A stretch of DNA of 64,000 nt from Nelumbo lutea (taxonomy: Eukaryota; Streptophyta; Magnoliopsida; Proteales; Nelumbonaceae), in assembly GCA_022828595.1 (NCBI GenBank), contig JAKGHH010000003.1:53247759-53311758 (forward strand), written 5' to 3'. The notes below the pieces were generated by a model. It did no database searches. It was given only the letters and a program-made list of their open reading frames with translations, and was not told where the DNA came from. Both the position numbers and the translations under genes were made by a program. Below, piece by piece: positions 11,160-24,405 of this stretch (the stretch's first letter is position 1; every line of letters starts with the position of its first letter).

Positions 11160-12843
11160 ACCACACTCATTGTTTTGATAAAATTTGACCCAAATGAACG
11201 ATGAACGGTATGCCTGTCAATAAAGTCGACTCAACCTGTGAATCCAACCCAAAAATCAGGTTGGATCCCATATTAGTGACCACCCGAACTCTAATAGGTA
11301 ACATGACCTGGCCCAACCCGAAAAGAATTTGGGTCAGATCAGGTTGGATCACGGGTCACCTCTTTTTACACCAAACATTTTTAAACCGCCCATGATCCAT
11401 ACAGTTAAACTATTCAAAGTGTTCAAACTAGACGGTTAAAGTAAAACTTGTTGACTTAATCAGAGATCAGCTAACCCAGTTGGTTGAACCATTTACCCAT
11501 TTGACTTATAGGTCAATAATTATTTAAGATTAAGTCTAGCCTTTTACTGATCCAACCTGAAAATTGACCCGACCCAAAATGACCTGAAATTGCCTTGTCC
11601 CGATCCGATTGCCAGATCTAATGAACGAAAAGGACTCATCACTCATGCTCTCGCTGTATCTGCAATTAATTCTTGCATCTAATGCCATTGGAATCCTTAG
11701 GAGAATTTATTTTCATTAGGGTACTTTTCACTAGGAGTTCAGCTCTGCATTGAGAATAACTTTGTACTTTTATGTTTTATTTCATGGGAAAATATTCTCA
11801 ATATAAGGTTGCAAGAGACTTCAAACAGTGTAAGCGATCTCCTTCACTTGTGGTATTTCAAGCATCTAATGACAACCAAAAGAAAATGACTTCAACAAAT
11901 TTGCATTTGTGATTCTTCGAGTTAATTACTTAAAGTATTCCTGAAGCATCTGGTAAATATTTAAAGACCCCTCCAATTTAAGATAAAGTTTTGAAAATTC
12001 GAGTTTTGTTAAGTTAAATTGAACAAAGAGATTATTTTACCCTTAACCACTCTTCAAAATTTCAATCAAGCGTACAATTCCAATCCTTCAGAAATAGAAG
12101 AATGAGTCTTCAGATTCTGAGATTCTGAACGGAACAAACTTAAACCATAATGACTTGGGTCTAAGAACTGATCTGTAGAACGTGAAGCCAGTAGATATGG
12201 AAGAAATGGAGAAGAAATCAAATGGTAAGAGAGAAGAACTGGAGCAAATGCCATTCAAAAAGAGGAAGTTTTCTCGAAAAGAAAGGAATTCATTAATATC
12301 AAGGGGTCCGGTGATTTCAATTTTATTCTTAGGGTTCTTCCTTTTTGGACTTTGAGAGGGGAAAAGTTAATCAATGGGACTTTAGGTTCCTATTGACCAA
12401 GAAATCATGTTTTTTTTAGATTTATGTGAGTCTACGAAAAATTTATTTCCTTGGGTATCACCTTACTAGATAAGTGATATCCATTTTTTAGGTGGATAAG
12501 TAATTTTCCCACATAGGGAGGAAGTTGCCAACACATGAATGAGAAAGAAGTATCCCTTTTGATAATGGCTTTTTATGGCCAAAACGGTCATTGTCTTTTT
12601 TACCGAGGAAATAAAGGAACTTACCTGGGAAATAAAAGAACATGGATAAATAATTGGGCCTTAGGGAAGTTAGGCTGGACCGTGGGCCAGTATTCTGCAT
12701 TCATGTGCTTCAGATTATGGAGAAAAAAAGAGGCTTTAGAGATTTGGAGACCTTTATCATTTGAATATGCCTCCACTCAGTGATGGGATGGCAATGAATA
12801 AGCATCTCATGGGTTTTTCTTTCATTTTTCCATTTTTTGTGAC
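11160..12843. other. Intergenic, possible decayed short elements only
   Basis: 11190-11625 has repeated GACCC/CCAACCC/GGGTC motifs like other decayed short elements in the window, but no definable ends. 11930-12060 resembles the inner part of a MULE arm. No gene is supported. Confidence 0.4.
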
Positions 12844-13217
12844 TAGGGGTGTCAATTGGACTGGATTTGGTCTAATCCAATCCAGTCAATACAAGTTCAT
12901 TACAAATGGACCAGGTCTAATCCATTCTGATGAATACTTTGGACCATTTTGGACTGATCCAATTCAATATCTAGATGTCCAATCTGTTCAAATTGGTTTT
13001 AATTCATCTTCTATCAATGGACTGTATAATTGTTCAATCTGGCCCAATCTAAAATAAATACATTACCAATAGACCAAGTCCTATCCAATCCAATAAATAT
13101 TTTGGACCATTTAATTAAGGCTTGTCCAATTCAATATATCTTTTGATCCGTGCAATCTGTTCATTTTGATTTTGATTTGGATGGAGTCAAATCCAAAATG
13201 AGTCCACTGACACCCTA
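12844..13217. mobile_element. hAT-like short element (AGGGGTGTCAATTGG family)
   Basis: Starts TAGGGGTGTCAATTGGACTG. The right end GTCCACTGACACCCTA is its imperfect inverse. The interior has the same GGACC/TCCAATCC repeats as the copies at 7.3-8.0 kb. Non-coding. Confidence 0.6.
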
Positions 13218-13718
13218 TTTACTCCACGATGGACTGATGTTTCATCAAATCATGGGGTTTAACTTTCCTTTTTTTCCCTTTTTAGTGTTCATGATGGACT
13301 TGATGCATTTCATCAAGTAGTCTAACATAAAAGGTATCTCATATTCTTGTCCTTTGGAGGTAAATGGGTATTACTGCTTTATTCATCTTTGTGATTTGCA
13401 ACATTGCGAAGATATCTGAAACTTCAAATTAGAGCCATACATTTCTATACAGAAAGAGTTCAAGAATAAAGCATAAACTTGCATATTACCTCTATTAATT
13501 TTCTTCTTTTTTCTCATTGTACTTGGCTTTATTAACAAAGTTCGTAGTTACAAGAACAGAAAGTATTTCACAAGAGATTTACATGAATTATCTGAGTAGA
13601 TTAATTACAAAGGATTCTATAAATAATTAACTTTATATCACATGTGTGTAAATAAAATCTGATGGATTACGAAGCATAGTGCAAATGGTACTTTAAGTAG
13701 GTTTTTAAATTTCAGGCA

Positions 13719-13980
13719 AGGTTTTTAAAATCAGATTGGACAGGAACCGTTCTGGTGACCGGTTCTTAGGTTGAATGGATAACTTATTCTGACAAAAAAA
13801 TAAAAAAAAAGGTCAAAAACCATTATCTGGATCAATGATTCGATGTTTTGGCTGCCTAAGCTAGCGGGTCACTAACCAAATCAACTGTTTTCGATAAAAA
13901 AACAATTTTAGGATGAAACAGAACTAATTTTTGATTGGTTTCAGGTTTTTCTGATCCAATTTTGAAAACCAATAATTTAA
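13719..13980. mobile_element. MITE of the GGTTTTTAAAA family (copy 2)
   Basis: Left end GGTTTTTAAAATCAGATTGG with GGAACCGTTCTGGTGACCGG just inside. The right side ends in CCAATTTTGAAAACC. It gives the uninterrupted arrangement needed to see that the copy at 30.9/40.5 kb was split by Copia. Confidence 0.6.
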
Positions 13981-13984
13981 GGGT

Positions 13985-15310
13985 ATTTAAGTAATTAACC
14001 CTTATTCTTCCCAATTGCCTATCATATTGCTTAACTTTTGTCCTGATACTGATTAGTCATCCACCATTAAAGCTTGTAAGGGAGAGGATGGAGCTTAGCT
14101 TATAAGCACAATACAATATTACCCATAAGACACGTTACAGAATCTTTGGCTTGTGAGCTGTTGTTGTCTTCTTTTTTCTCATTCCCAGAGACAACCTATC
14201 ATGCATTCATGCTCCCTAAACCATGAAAGCAAAAGATCCTCTCGAATATTGCCCAATAGGCAATAATAGGAGGAAAAAAGATTAGGTTCCTCAATCCTAA
14301 CCAGACATTCCAAACAATAAATGTCTTAAGGTCACCATCCAAGTACATCGTTAGCAAGCCATACAAGCAGTGCTTGGCCTTGGAAGCAAAAATGTGGGCC
14401 AGCCTATTTTGGTGCCCAGGGGTAAGGTAGTAATTTGGATGGTTTGGGATGGGTTTAGGGCTAACTTATGCCTGATCCTAAGATTTGGACAATAAGAACA
14501 AGCCCATCCCAACGTGAGATCCAAACCTGAATTGGAAGTCGAAGCCAGCCAAATTAACCCAAGAGAGGGTCCTTTTGGGTTGGGAGGGCTGAAGCTGAAG
14601 ATTTAACTAATCTGGTATAGCTGCTTTGAAGCGCTCTGGATAAGTTCTTTAGAGAGGCTGATTCAGAATTGATGGACATCTGATTTGGGCTCCCCAGATT
14701 TTTCACCAAACATAACTTATAGGCTTTTCATGTGAGGCTCACCTTGGAAAATTAGAAGCTGTTGCACTTCATCCCTCCTCCCAAATGGGTATACAATTCA
14801 GATTGAGTTCAGGTAAAAGTACATTTTTCTATAAGCCCATTAATGAATTAATCAGTTTTGAAGGTTTTCTTGCTCATGCTTTCTATTTCTAACTTTTATT
14901 GGCGCTTTGTGATCCAATTCAGAAACATAATGGAAGGAAACATAAATACAAATAAGGTTAATTACTGAGGGGGGATTCTACAATGTAAATTGTTTTTTTT
15001 TTTTTTTTTTTTTTGTGCTGGTTTTAAAAACAAATCATAAGTACCTAGTTTAAAAACAAATTGTTTTCTAAAACAAAAACACAAGATTTTTTTTTGTTTT
15101 CAAAACTGAAACAAAAAAATATATTCTTGAATTTTTTTTGTTTCAGAAACATGTTTTCATCTAGTTATTCATGTTATATAAATCATATAATTTCTACACT
15201 ACATAAGTTTTTTTTTTTTTTTTAAATCATTGTTTTAATGGTTCCAAAAAGCTGCATTATTTTTTGACACAAAACCAATTTGTTTTTCTCTTTGAAAACA
15301 AATTTATAAT
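13985..15310. other. Intergenic, no recognised feature
   Basis: No supported gene. Poly-T runs at about 14990-15015 and 15205-15222. Confidence 0.5.
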
Positions 15311-15313
15311 ATT

Positions 15314-15650
15314 AGGGTTGTCAATGAGTCGTGTTTGGGTCAAGTCTAAGTACTGGACCAATTATTAATTGGGACAAAATCACAAATCCAAAACCGTCCC
15401 AGTTAATAGTCAGGTCTATCAGACTCTATAAACCCAATTATACTAAAAACTATAATTGTTTATTTAAATAATAACTTAAAATTTAAATTTTCATAATATA
15501 GCCTTAATAAGAATGATAGAAAATACTAAATTATTTTTATGTTAATAAATTAAACATTTTTAATTAATGTTATCTTATTTATTATCTATCAAATTTACCA
15601 TTTCAAACATAAAATATGATAAAAATTATAAGAAAATTAAGAAAATATTA
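15314..15650. mobile_element. Short AT-rich inverted-repeat element, truncated on the right by a LINE
   Basis: Starts TAGGGTTGTCAATGAGTCGT. From about 15385 it matches the element at 19412-19845 through CCGTCCCAGTTAATAGT, a long AT-rich core and AAAAATTATAAGAAAAT. The match stops exactly where an RTE LINE 3' tail begins (about 15650). Confidence 0.65.
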
Positions 15651-16167
15651 TATCATCACCATCATCCATGCCTTATCCCAATTATATGGGTCAGCTACAT
15701 GGATCCATTCTATTTAAAACCATATCCGTTGTTAAATTATTAATGCTGAAATAATTTCTTACTACTTGTACCTATGTCTTTTTTGGCTTACCCCTAGCTC
15801 TTTTATCCCCTTCCACTTGTAAATTTCGCTTATTCTAATTGGAGCTGTTGGTGGTCTTCTATGCATGTGACCAAACCATCCTTGCCTATTCTCTTTCATT
15901 TTAACTTATTAGAGCTACTCCTAAGTTTTTACAGATGGCTTCTTCTAACTTATTAGAGGTATTCTAGTTTTTCCATTTATCTATCTTAGCATTTGCATTT
16001 TTGCCACATTCATTTTATGAACATGTTTCTTGATTGCTCAACACCCTGCTCGATACAATATCATTGACCTTACAACTGTTTTATAGAATCTTCCTTTTAA
16101 TCTGAGTGGTATTTTCCTATCACACAAAAGTCCATATACAACCCTCCATTTTGTCCTAGAGGGTAAT
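15651..16167 (-). mobile_element. RTE-type LINE fragment, 5'-truncated, minus strand
   Basis: Read on the minus strand the fragment encodes decayed blocks in order: CDRKIPLRLKGRFYKTVVR, a degraded AEMRML-type block, then KMKENRQGWFGHMHRRP. Next comes the conserved 3' region with WMHVADP-like DNA (GGATCCATGTAGCTGACCC), ending in an ATGATGGTGATGAT tail at about 15651. These are the hallmarks of the C-terminal part and 3' end of plant RTE-clade LINEs. Several stops and frameshifts are present. Confidence 0.85.
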
Positions 16168-16502
16168 TTCAGTCAAAAAAAGATTCATATTGCATTTCCA
16201 CTTTTATATATATAATTATATATTTTGAGTAGACCTGTCCAAAATCCACACAATAACCATGCATCACAGAAGACTGTTATCTCTTTGACATTCTTCTGCT
16301 TTGCATCCTATAGACGCAGTATAATTGATTTCCATTCAGCCTCAGATGGATGATTGCCATTCAGCCTCAGATGGATGTTGAGCTTTTACCCTACATCCTG
16401 TTGCTGCTATTACTCTGCTTGGGTTCCTTATTAATACATGTGAACTAGCAGATCTATTGCATGAATGCATAGAAGAGCCAAAGTTTGCACTGTGGAGTCT
16501 TA

Positions 16503-16671
16503 GGCTGCATTTGATTTCGGTAGAAAAATCATTGACGTAAATGTCAGTTGATGGAAAAGTCAGTCGATCTATTTAAAATTTGAATGGACTGTTGGAGTTT
16601 TTTTCATGTGATAATGCAAACCAACGGTAAAATTTTACGTCGATTGGCATTTACACCAAAAACAAACAGTC
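16503..16671. mobile_element. Tourist-like MITE, TSD TTA
   Basis: Left GGCTGCATTTGATTTCGGTA and right-end complement GACTGTTTGTTTTTGGTGTA. Flanked by TTA at 16500-16502 and 16672-16674. It contains a CATTGACGTAAAT / ATTTTACGTCGAT inverted pair. 169 bp, non-coding. Confidence 0.75.
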
Positions 16672-16679
16672 TTAACAAT

Positions 16680-17436
16680 CTCCTGGGTGTCATGGTATAT
16701 GCATTTACATTCCTTATAACCCACATAGGCTCAGGTATTGTATTGTTATGCAACTTTCTATTTCTTGCATCCCATATGAGCAATTACAATTACATTCATA
16801 TTTTCATTCATTTCATGTTTTGATGATAGAGTACTTTGATATAAGACGTAACCATTGTTGAATTGGCTAGTGCAACAGACTTGAAGCAGGTCCTTGAGTA
16901 GGTAGCTTAATCTGCAAGCCCATCCAAACAGGTCTTGCAACTTTACAAGTATAAAAGAGGTAATAGGCTGTTTCAGTTTCCCTATTACGCATTTAACAAA
17001 TTATGTCATCCTCATTCAGAAAAAATCAATTTATCTTTCGTGGGATACCATCGTCCATCACGATAGAGCTTTCCATGTAAAAATCTGAAATCTGAAAGGA
17101 AGTTTCAGCTTCCAAATAGTTCTCCACCTGTGACGGAAAATCTCTTGTGAAACATGTATAGGCTGACTTTATAGAGAAAATGTGAGAATTTGAATGCTTC
17201 CAAAGTAATTGATCATGATTTCAGCAACTGTGTGCTCTGTGTAAATGATTGTTTGAGGAGTGCCACATTCCACATACCATTTGAGAGAATCAGGTCTTTA
17301 TCTCTTAATGAAGCATGATAGCACTGATAAGAATCCCAACATGTCAAGTAAAGAGTAACAACCATCTATTACAGATTTTCTAAAAAAAAAATAAAAATAT
17401 TTTATTTCATTGTAATGAAGAAGATGGTGAATAGGG
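16680..17436. other. Intergenic, no recognised feature
   Basis: Short open frames only; nothing recognised. Confidence 0.5.
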
Positions 17437-17669
17437 AGGGGTGTAAGGATGAGGCTTGACTCAGGATCTTTTTTGGCCAAACTTGGGCTCAACTTAGCTT
17501 ATTTAACTCAATTGTTTCATAGGCCAATTTAGAGCCCAAATCTAAAGCCCATGACGTGAGGTCCACACCCAATCTAATCTAAAGCATTTATTGGGCTGCA
17601 AATCAGGCAAAGGAATGTGTTTGGGCCCATTCAAAATTTGATAAATTCCCGACCTAAATTGTACCCCTA
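17437..17669. mobile_element. hAT-like short element
   Basis: Left AGGGGTGTAAGGATGAGGCT and right end AATTGTACCCCT form a short imperfect inverted terminus. The interior is GGGCTC/GAGCCC-rich and non-coding. Confidence 0.5.
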
Positions 17670-19400
17670 ATATATATTATAGCAGGAAGACAATTAAGTA
17701 GCCTTGTTTATGATTCTTTATACTTTTCAAAAACTTTGTACTTTTCAAAAACAACATAGTTTGTTTTGCTTCTAAAACTAAAGACAACTACCACGTCAGA
17801 AAAATTATATTGTTTTTACTGATGTGACAGTTATTTTGATTTTAAAAAGCAAAAAAAAAAAAAAAAAAAAGAGAACAACTTGTTTTACTCTAAGAAAAAG
17901 AAAAAATAAACCCAAAATGAAGAATGGAGAGAGAAGAATGTGGCGAGCCTTAAAAATTATCATATCGTAATCTGTCCATTAATTTTTCATTTATATTTTG
18001 GCCTCCTAATTCATGTTTATTACCTTTAACCCTCCAAGTAAAAAAATCCTTGCTCTCCTAGATTTGAAAAGATAAAAGCTAGAAATAAATAAATTAGGAG
18101 GCCATTTGACAAGTCTGTTTTGAAAAATCTTCTGAAATCTCTAACAATCAAAAGATGATATGAGCTTTTGCATCAAGATCTTAACAGCTTGAAGACTGTT
18201 TTGTTAAGGCGTGTCTGTCTGTGTGTTTTTTTACATGAAGATGAGTTAAAAGAAAGTTGAAAAGCTCCATTTAGACCTTCTCTAAAATAGCCCGAAATGG
18301 GCTTCTAACATCTTTTCGGGACGGCGGCTTTCGACAGCTAAATCTTTTCCCAACCAAATTGAAAAAGATCAAAATGCAAGCTTCCAAAATTCTAAAAAAC
18401 CGACAGCCCATACAAAAAGACGTACCAGAAATGCTTCAAGGCGTACTGCTTGGAAAATGGGTCTCAAGCAAAATGTTTATCATAGTTGTATATTTACTAC
18501 ATGCATGCAAGAGCATTAATCATATAAAAGTGTATTTTTATTGGATAAATTGTAGAATGCCACCCTGTACTTAGGGGTGATAACATTAAGGCCCTCAAAT
18601 TTTGTTTTGTAACAAGGATCCTTGAATTTATGGGATCGGGCACTACTTCACCCCTATGCTGTTAGTGGGGTTGTCTATGAAAATAAAATTATTACTAAAT
18701 TGCGGGCTGGAAGTAAAATGCTATCAAAATGACAAAAGTAGAAATAGGCAGATTGAAGAGATACTCTGGTTAGTATACCTGCTTCGGTTATTTTGATAGC
18801 TTTTGTAAATTTAGGTTATTATTTAATTTGATTTTTTATTTATAGATTTGATATTTAATGTAAGATATTAAATTAAGTTTTGTTTTTAAATAATGACCCA
18901 TTTTATTGACCTTACATCATTTGAAATGAGTTTTTGTATTTTTTTTCCTATTACAACTTTTTTTTTTGAGTGAAGGTATTACTGAATGGGTAAACACGTT
19001 TGAGAAAGAAAGGTTTTGTTTGGGAATACCAATAATCACTTTTGAGATGTTCTTTCTTCAGAAAATAAGATATCACTTTGTACAATTGAAAACCTCTCTG
19101 GTCTAAGGGTTTCCATACATCAAATACCAAAAAATTAGGAGAATATGACCATGTTAAAAGGTTAATATCAGTCCCTAATATCTATTTGTGCAATAGATCA
19201 ATATCTGAAACCCTTTAAATCAGGGAGTACCGCTCCTTTAAACCCAATTAAAACTTAATGAAACATACTTGACAACATGCCTGGCACCTTGCCGTCCAAA
19301 TTCAACATTTATATGGAGGAGTTCAGTTGTTAACCTTAAAACATGATTACTTTATTAATTTAAGCACTCAATTTTCACTACTGACTTCTCCATCGCGTCT
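17670..19400. other. Intergenic, no recognised feature
   Basis: Contains a poly-A run at about 17848-17868. A stretch at 18555-18680 resembles a MULE arm, but no partner was found. Confidence 0.4.
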
Positions 19401-19411
19401 TTTCCCATAGA

Positions 19412-19845
19412 CCCAAAATCGTCCCGGTTAATAGTTGGGTCTATCGGGCGACAGGCCTGATTATATTGCAAATTATATTTGTTTATTTAAATAATAATTT
19501 AAAATTTAAATTTTGATAATATAATCTTAATAAATAATGATAGAAAAATACTAAATTTTTTTATACATAAATAAATTTTAAAATTTTAACTAATATAATC
19601 TTATTTATTATCTATCAAATATGTCATCTTTAACATAAAATACGATAAAAATTATAAAAAATTTAAAAAATATTATAATTATTTGATAAAATAATTGGTT
19701 CTGGGTTTGAACCGGTTAGGGAGAGGTAAGAATCGAAACTGACTCTATTATTAATTGAGACAAAACCATAGAACCAGAACCATTGTAATAGGTTTGTTCA
19801 GTTTGAGTCCACCGGATAGACCCGACCCATTGACAGCGCTACTTA
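19412..19845. mobile_element. AT-rich inverted-repeat element (second copy), left end missing
   Basis: Matches 15385-15650 from CCGTCCCGGTTAATAGT through the AT-rich core. It keeps the right terminus CCCATTGACAGCGCTA, whose complement resembles the left end TAGGGTTGTCAATGAGTC of the other copy. Together the two copies define the family. Confidence 0.6.
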
Positions 19846-19849
19846 TATC

Positions 19850-21555
19850 TAGCATACTTCTTTTAGAGAGTCATTATAGAAGTCTTAGGCATATTTTCTC
19901 TCTTTTTTTCTTCCTTTTTTAAGGTTCCAACTGGATCTTACTGTTTTAGGATTAAAAGAAGAATGCCACTTTTGTGCCCAATGGAATGCCACTTTGAAGT
20001 TTGAAACATTATCAAACTCTGCCTAATGAACTGGTGAGTTGGTTATTTAAATACTTCAATAAGAAAAAATTCCCTATTCTTTAGCTTAGTGCTGCAAATT
20101 GGGCATCTAATTTCAACAATTAACAGTGCAACGGGCCCGGGCTATTGGGCTAGGTCAGGTGTACTCAAGTTTTAATTAATTCTCAAGCCAAACCTGTCCC
20201 AGTTGCACCCTTGCTTTGATTTCTTTATGAATGTTCTATTCATCTTAAACGATAACTTTCTGTTTAGCTCAATGTCCTGACTCATTGAGTTGCAAAGAGA
20301 GGCCCTATTGTATCGGATAGTGTCTGGAAAGAGAATCCCTCCTTAATTGTATTGTTTGTTTCTATTCTTTATGAAATTGTCCTATTTTAGCAGGAAAAAA
20401 ATACCTTATCCAAAAAAAACCTTATTCTATAAATATGTATTTTTTATTTCTTGATTTTATATTTTTTATTATTATTAATAGGATGTAGATTGTAAAATCT
20501 AAATATAATTATATAGACACCTTATCCAAATATATGATAATCAGATCGAGTTGTAAAGTTTCAAGTATCATTGACAGGATTATCTACTTGGCTAGATTCT
20601 TCTTTTTGTAATGTTCTATCTTTTTGGTGTATCTTTTTTTCTTCATTTATTAAAGAAATATAAGATTTAGATAGAAGGAATTGAATGAGGTGAAAAGTAG
20701 TAGTTCAATTTACAATTTAAACCTGACAATTAAATATGGATTAAATTAAAAAATGAGTATTTTAATCAAAAGAACAACTTCCAAAATCTTATTCATATTT
20801 TTAATAGTAGTGTAAATATACAATTATAAATGTCTTCAAATTTTCTATAATTTTTATATTTTTATGTGTAAAAATAATTTTGATATGTCACACTTACTTT
20901 TTGTTTAATTTGATAGGTTGATCATAAATGTGCCTAACTTTTTCTATATTTTATAATTTTCTATATTTATTTATATTTTAAAAATTTTGTTACCTAACTA
21001 TGACTTCATAGGTTGATGATTTTGATTCGGATGGTTGAATTGCTTAGCCACAAATTGGATAAAGAATGATTTTGTTTTTCAATCAGTTTTAAAATATATG
21101 GGCTATAATATTGTTAAAAATATTGACATAGATCTAATTAGTAATATTTATTAGTGAAAAATAACTTAAATATAAAATTTAATAAGAGAAAATGAGAATT
21201 AATACCTTAAGTATTAGAGTTAATGAGAGGGGATTAAATAAGGTGGAAAATAATAATTAAAGTTACATTTTCAACCCTTACAATTAGAGATTGACTAAAT
21301 AGACAAATATAAGCATTTTAGTGGACGTTAAAACTAATACTAAAGTTGTAATAAATAACTTTTATACCCTTTTTTAAACAAAGAAATAGAGGTTAATTTT
21401 AGTCTAAAAAAATCTCTCATTTTACATCCACACTTTTATATATAGTATAGATATTTGGATAAACTTTTTTTGAAGTAGTTTTGTGCTTCAACAACAAAAA
21501 ATGTTTTGAAATTTGATTGTGTGTTTTTCAAAGCAAAAAACACCGAAAGCAGAAA
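19850..21555. other. AT-rich intergenic DNA
   Basis: No gene supported. A small GTGCAACGGG / CCCAGTTGCAC inverted pair at about 20127-20207 may be a very short hAT-like element. Confidence 0.4.
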
Positions 21556-21561
21556 TACTTA

Positions 21562-21717
21562 AGTTCAGTTTGGAAAGAGTATAAATACAAATATGTATAG
21601 TCAAATACATACAGAGTAATACAAAATGCAAGGTTTTGCACTCTAAATATAGAATAATACAAAATACAATGTTTTTCACTCTAAATATTTGCATTTGTAC
21701 TCCTTCCAAACTGAGCC
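21562..21717. mobile_element. Tourist-like MITE
   Basis: Left AGTTCAGTTTGGAAAGAGTA and right-end complement GGCTCAGTTTGGAAGGAGTA are inverted termini of about 30 bp. Flanks are TTA on the left and TTT on the right. Non-coding. Part of the same sequence is echoed at 21722-21785 (CACTCTAAATAT / GAGTGCAAAACC). Confidence 0.6.
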
Positions 21718-21799
21718 TTTTGGATGAAGTACAAATATATAGAGTGCAAAACCTTGTATTTTGTATTATTTTGTATGCATTTACATTGTAATGCAATGG

Positions 21800-22205
21800 C
21801 AAAATTTGTGACACATGTCAGAACTATGAATCATGATGCCCATAAATAAGTGCCACATGTAAAATTTATGAATATGACAAAATATGTGACATGTAACAAG
21901 ATATACGTCATGATTATAGCATAATATATGTCATGTGCCAAATTTGTGAATATGGCAAGATATATGCCATGCGGCAAAATTAACAATATATGGCAAGATA
22001 TATGTCATGATGCCCATAAATATATGACATGTGGGATAATATATGCCACATGGAAAATTTATAAATATTGCAAAATATATGCTACGTGTCAAATTAGTGA
22101 CACATGGAAAAATATATCATAAGTTTGATGTCACAAATAGGGCACAATATACGCCATGTGGCATTAATTTTTTCCAAATGGCACAACTATGGGTCATGCA
22201 ACATT
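21800..22205. repeat. Degenerate minisatellite-like repeat (period about 38-45 bp)
   Basis: Variants of 'GGCAAGATATATGCCATG', 'CATAATATATGTCATGTG' and 'GGCAAAATTTATGAATAT' recur seven or more times with varying spacing. The open frames at 21928-22122 and 22043-22234 merely translate the repeat. Confidence 0.6.
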
Positions 22206-22611
22206 TTTATATTATAAATTTAATAACAAGTTGACATGTGAAATTTATCGTGTCATGCATACATGGTAAAGCAACATAGTGTAACCAAACACTTAATGCT
22301 TTTAATCTCAAAAGCATGTTTTGACAACAATAATTAATTACCAAATTAAAAAAAGCATAAAACACACTTTGTGCTTTTGTACTTTAAAAAAAAAAACAAA
22401 AACAAAAACAAACAAAAGAAAAAGCTTATCCAAATATAAAAATATCCCCATTTACAGTATTTAAATGGAAAAAGTTTTTCCACCATAATATTAAGGTGGA
22501 ATTAAAAAAAAATAGAAATAGGTTCAAGAGAATATAAAATAAAATAAAAATTTGATATGAAAATTAAAAACTGTCAAATGTTTCTTTTTTCAAAGCAAAA
22601 ACTAAATTTTA

Positions 22612-24405
22612 TTAGGGCAAATCTCTTGAAGTACCCATAAGTACCCCCAACTTTTTTGATAATTGATTAAATCCTCCCCTACCATTAGTATTTATTAACA
22701 TTCCATTCATATGTAATACCACGTGACAAAGAATTTTTTAATAACCCAATGTTAACTTTTGTGGTTGATTTTGCGCTCCATTATTCTTCAAATTTTCAAA
22801 TCCAGTTCAACAAACTTCAAACGAGGTTTCAATTGAATATACATCAACATCAACAGTGGATATCCATCAGGCTTTTTTGTTGAATATCCCCATGTAGTGT
22901 GTGCTCTCCAGCTTAATTTAATCAACTTTTGGGTTGCCTCCAGTGATTCGTCCAAGAAATTTTCAACAACAGAAGCAAATTTTATGACATTTTCAATGAT
23001 TGTATATTCCTGCACTCTAGATTTATCAAACCAAGATTGCTACCTGTGCCTTCAAAATGTCGTCATGACATATAAACAATAGGTGAAGAAATGTTAAGCT
23101 AGAGTCAAGTTTGATATCCCCTGGTCAGGGGTTTGGTTATCGGTTCGATTCGAATGTTTGGCTCGTTTTAACAAAAAAATATTAAAAAATTTGAAAATTA
23201 GTCAAAACTGTTCGAACGATTAATCTACCGGTTCAGTGATTTGCTGACCAAAATCAACGATTTTGAAGAAAAAAGCGATTTTAGGGAAAACTGGAATCAG
23301 TTACATGACCAATTCTCGATTTTTCCAGTCCAACCGTCAGATCCGGTCTGATTTTAAAAACCATGATATCTCCCTTTCTATTTCTATTTATTTTTCCTCT
23401 TTACTTTTTTCTTTCCTTTTCTTCCTCTTTTGTTTTTCCTTCTTTCTCTTTCTGAAAAAAAAAGGAAATAAACAGAGTTTAGGATACACCATGCTAAAAT
23501 GAGACCTGAGGGTATGAAAGTATGAAATGATGAATCTCATCTCTGATTGGCTAGTCTTGGGTGGTCCATCAAAGTTTTGTTGTTCTCCTTCATTTTCTAT
23601 AGGGAATAAGAAAGAAAATAACCAACACTGATTTATTCCCTATTGTAAATGTTGATCTCTAGATTAAAGACTTGCAGCAGTGTTTAGGGGTGTTCATGGT
23701 CTGGTTCGATGCGGTTTGGAGAAGACCTTAAACCAAACCAGCAAATTATGACTTGAAAAATTTTTAAACCGAATCAAATTAGATTAAACGGTTTTATGAT
23801 AGTTTGGTGCGATTTTCAATAAGATTTGGGGGATTTTGGACCGTTCTATGATTCTATTTGGCTTAACACAGTTAGAAATCCCAAATAGATCCCCTAAAAA
23901 TTAACATTTAACATTTTTATTTATTATTTTATTATAAAATAAAAAGTTCTTTATATATTTATAATTAATTTTATGCGTTCAATTTAGACATATTATATAT
24001 TATATATAATATTTATACATCATATATTCATATTATATTTATAATTAATTTCCTAAGTAGAGGAAAGAGGAAAATGAACACTATTGACTTTTTACAACAA
24101 AAGAAAATGACATGCAAAGACAAGAGAATGGCCAAGAGATTTTCATTTTTGGACATTGGAAGCAAGAACACAGTTGAAGGATGGGGTAGAGTAGTGACAA
24201 ATGTTTTAATTTTGAAAATGTAAAGAAGAATAAGGGTAAATTAGTCTTTTCATATTTCTATTTATATTTATTGACAATTGGCAATTATCAAAAATCTTGG
24301 CCGGGGGTGGGGGTGTTAGTTCAAGACAATTTCTAAACAGGGGGGGGGGGTAGAGTAAGGCAATTTACAAAAACTTAGGGTTAATTTAAGAGATTTATCT
24401 TTCTT
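22612..24405. mobile_element. Possible MULE-like element
   Basis: The left stretch AAATCTCTTGAAGTACCCAT and the complement of the right end (AAATCTCTTAAATTAACCCT) are weakly similar, and both lead into 'TTTTTTGATAATTG'-type sequence. No transposase or target duplication is visible. It contains an oriented GGTTTTTAAAA-family MITE. Confidence 0.25.
23150..23366. mobile_element. MITE of the GGTTTTTAAAA family (copy 3, inverted)
   Basis: The complement of the right end is CATGGTTTTTAAAATCAGAC, the same terminus as the copy at 13719. Inner motifs TTTTCCAGTCCAACCGTC and CGGTTCAGTGA correspond to the other copies. The left end is decayed. Confidence 0.5.

Noticed and set aside
21800..22205. CRISPR-like array
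   Set aside because: Repeats are degenerate with no constant unit or unique spacers, and the DNA is plant nuclear.
21928..22234. Cys- and Met-rich open frames that might encode a small secreted peptide
   Set aside because: They arise from the degenerate ATATATGCCATG repeat and have no signal peptide.
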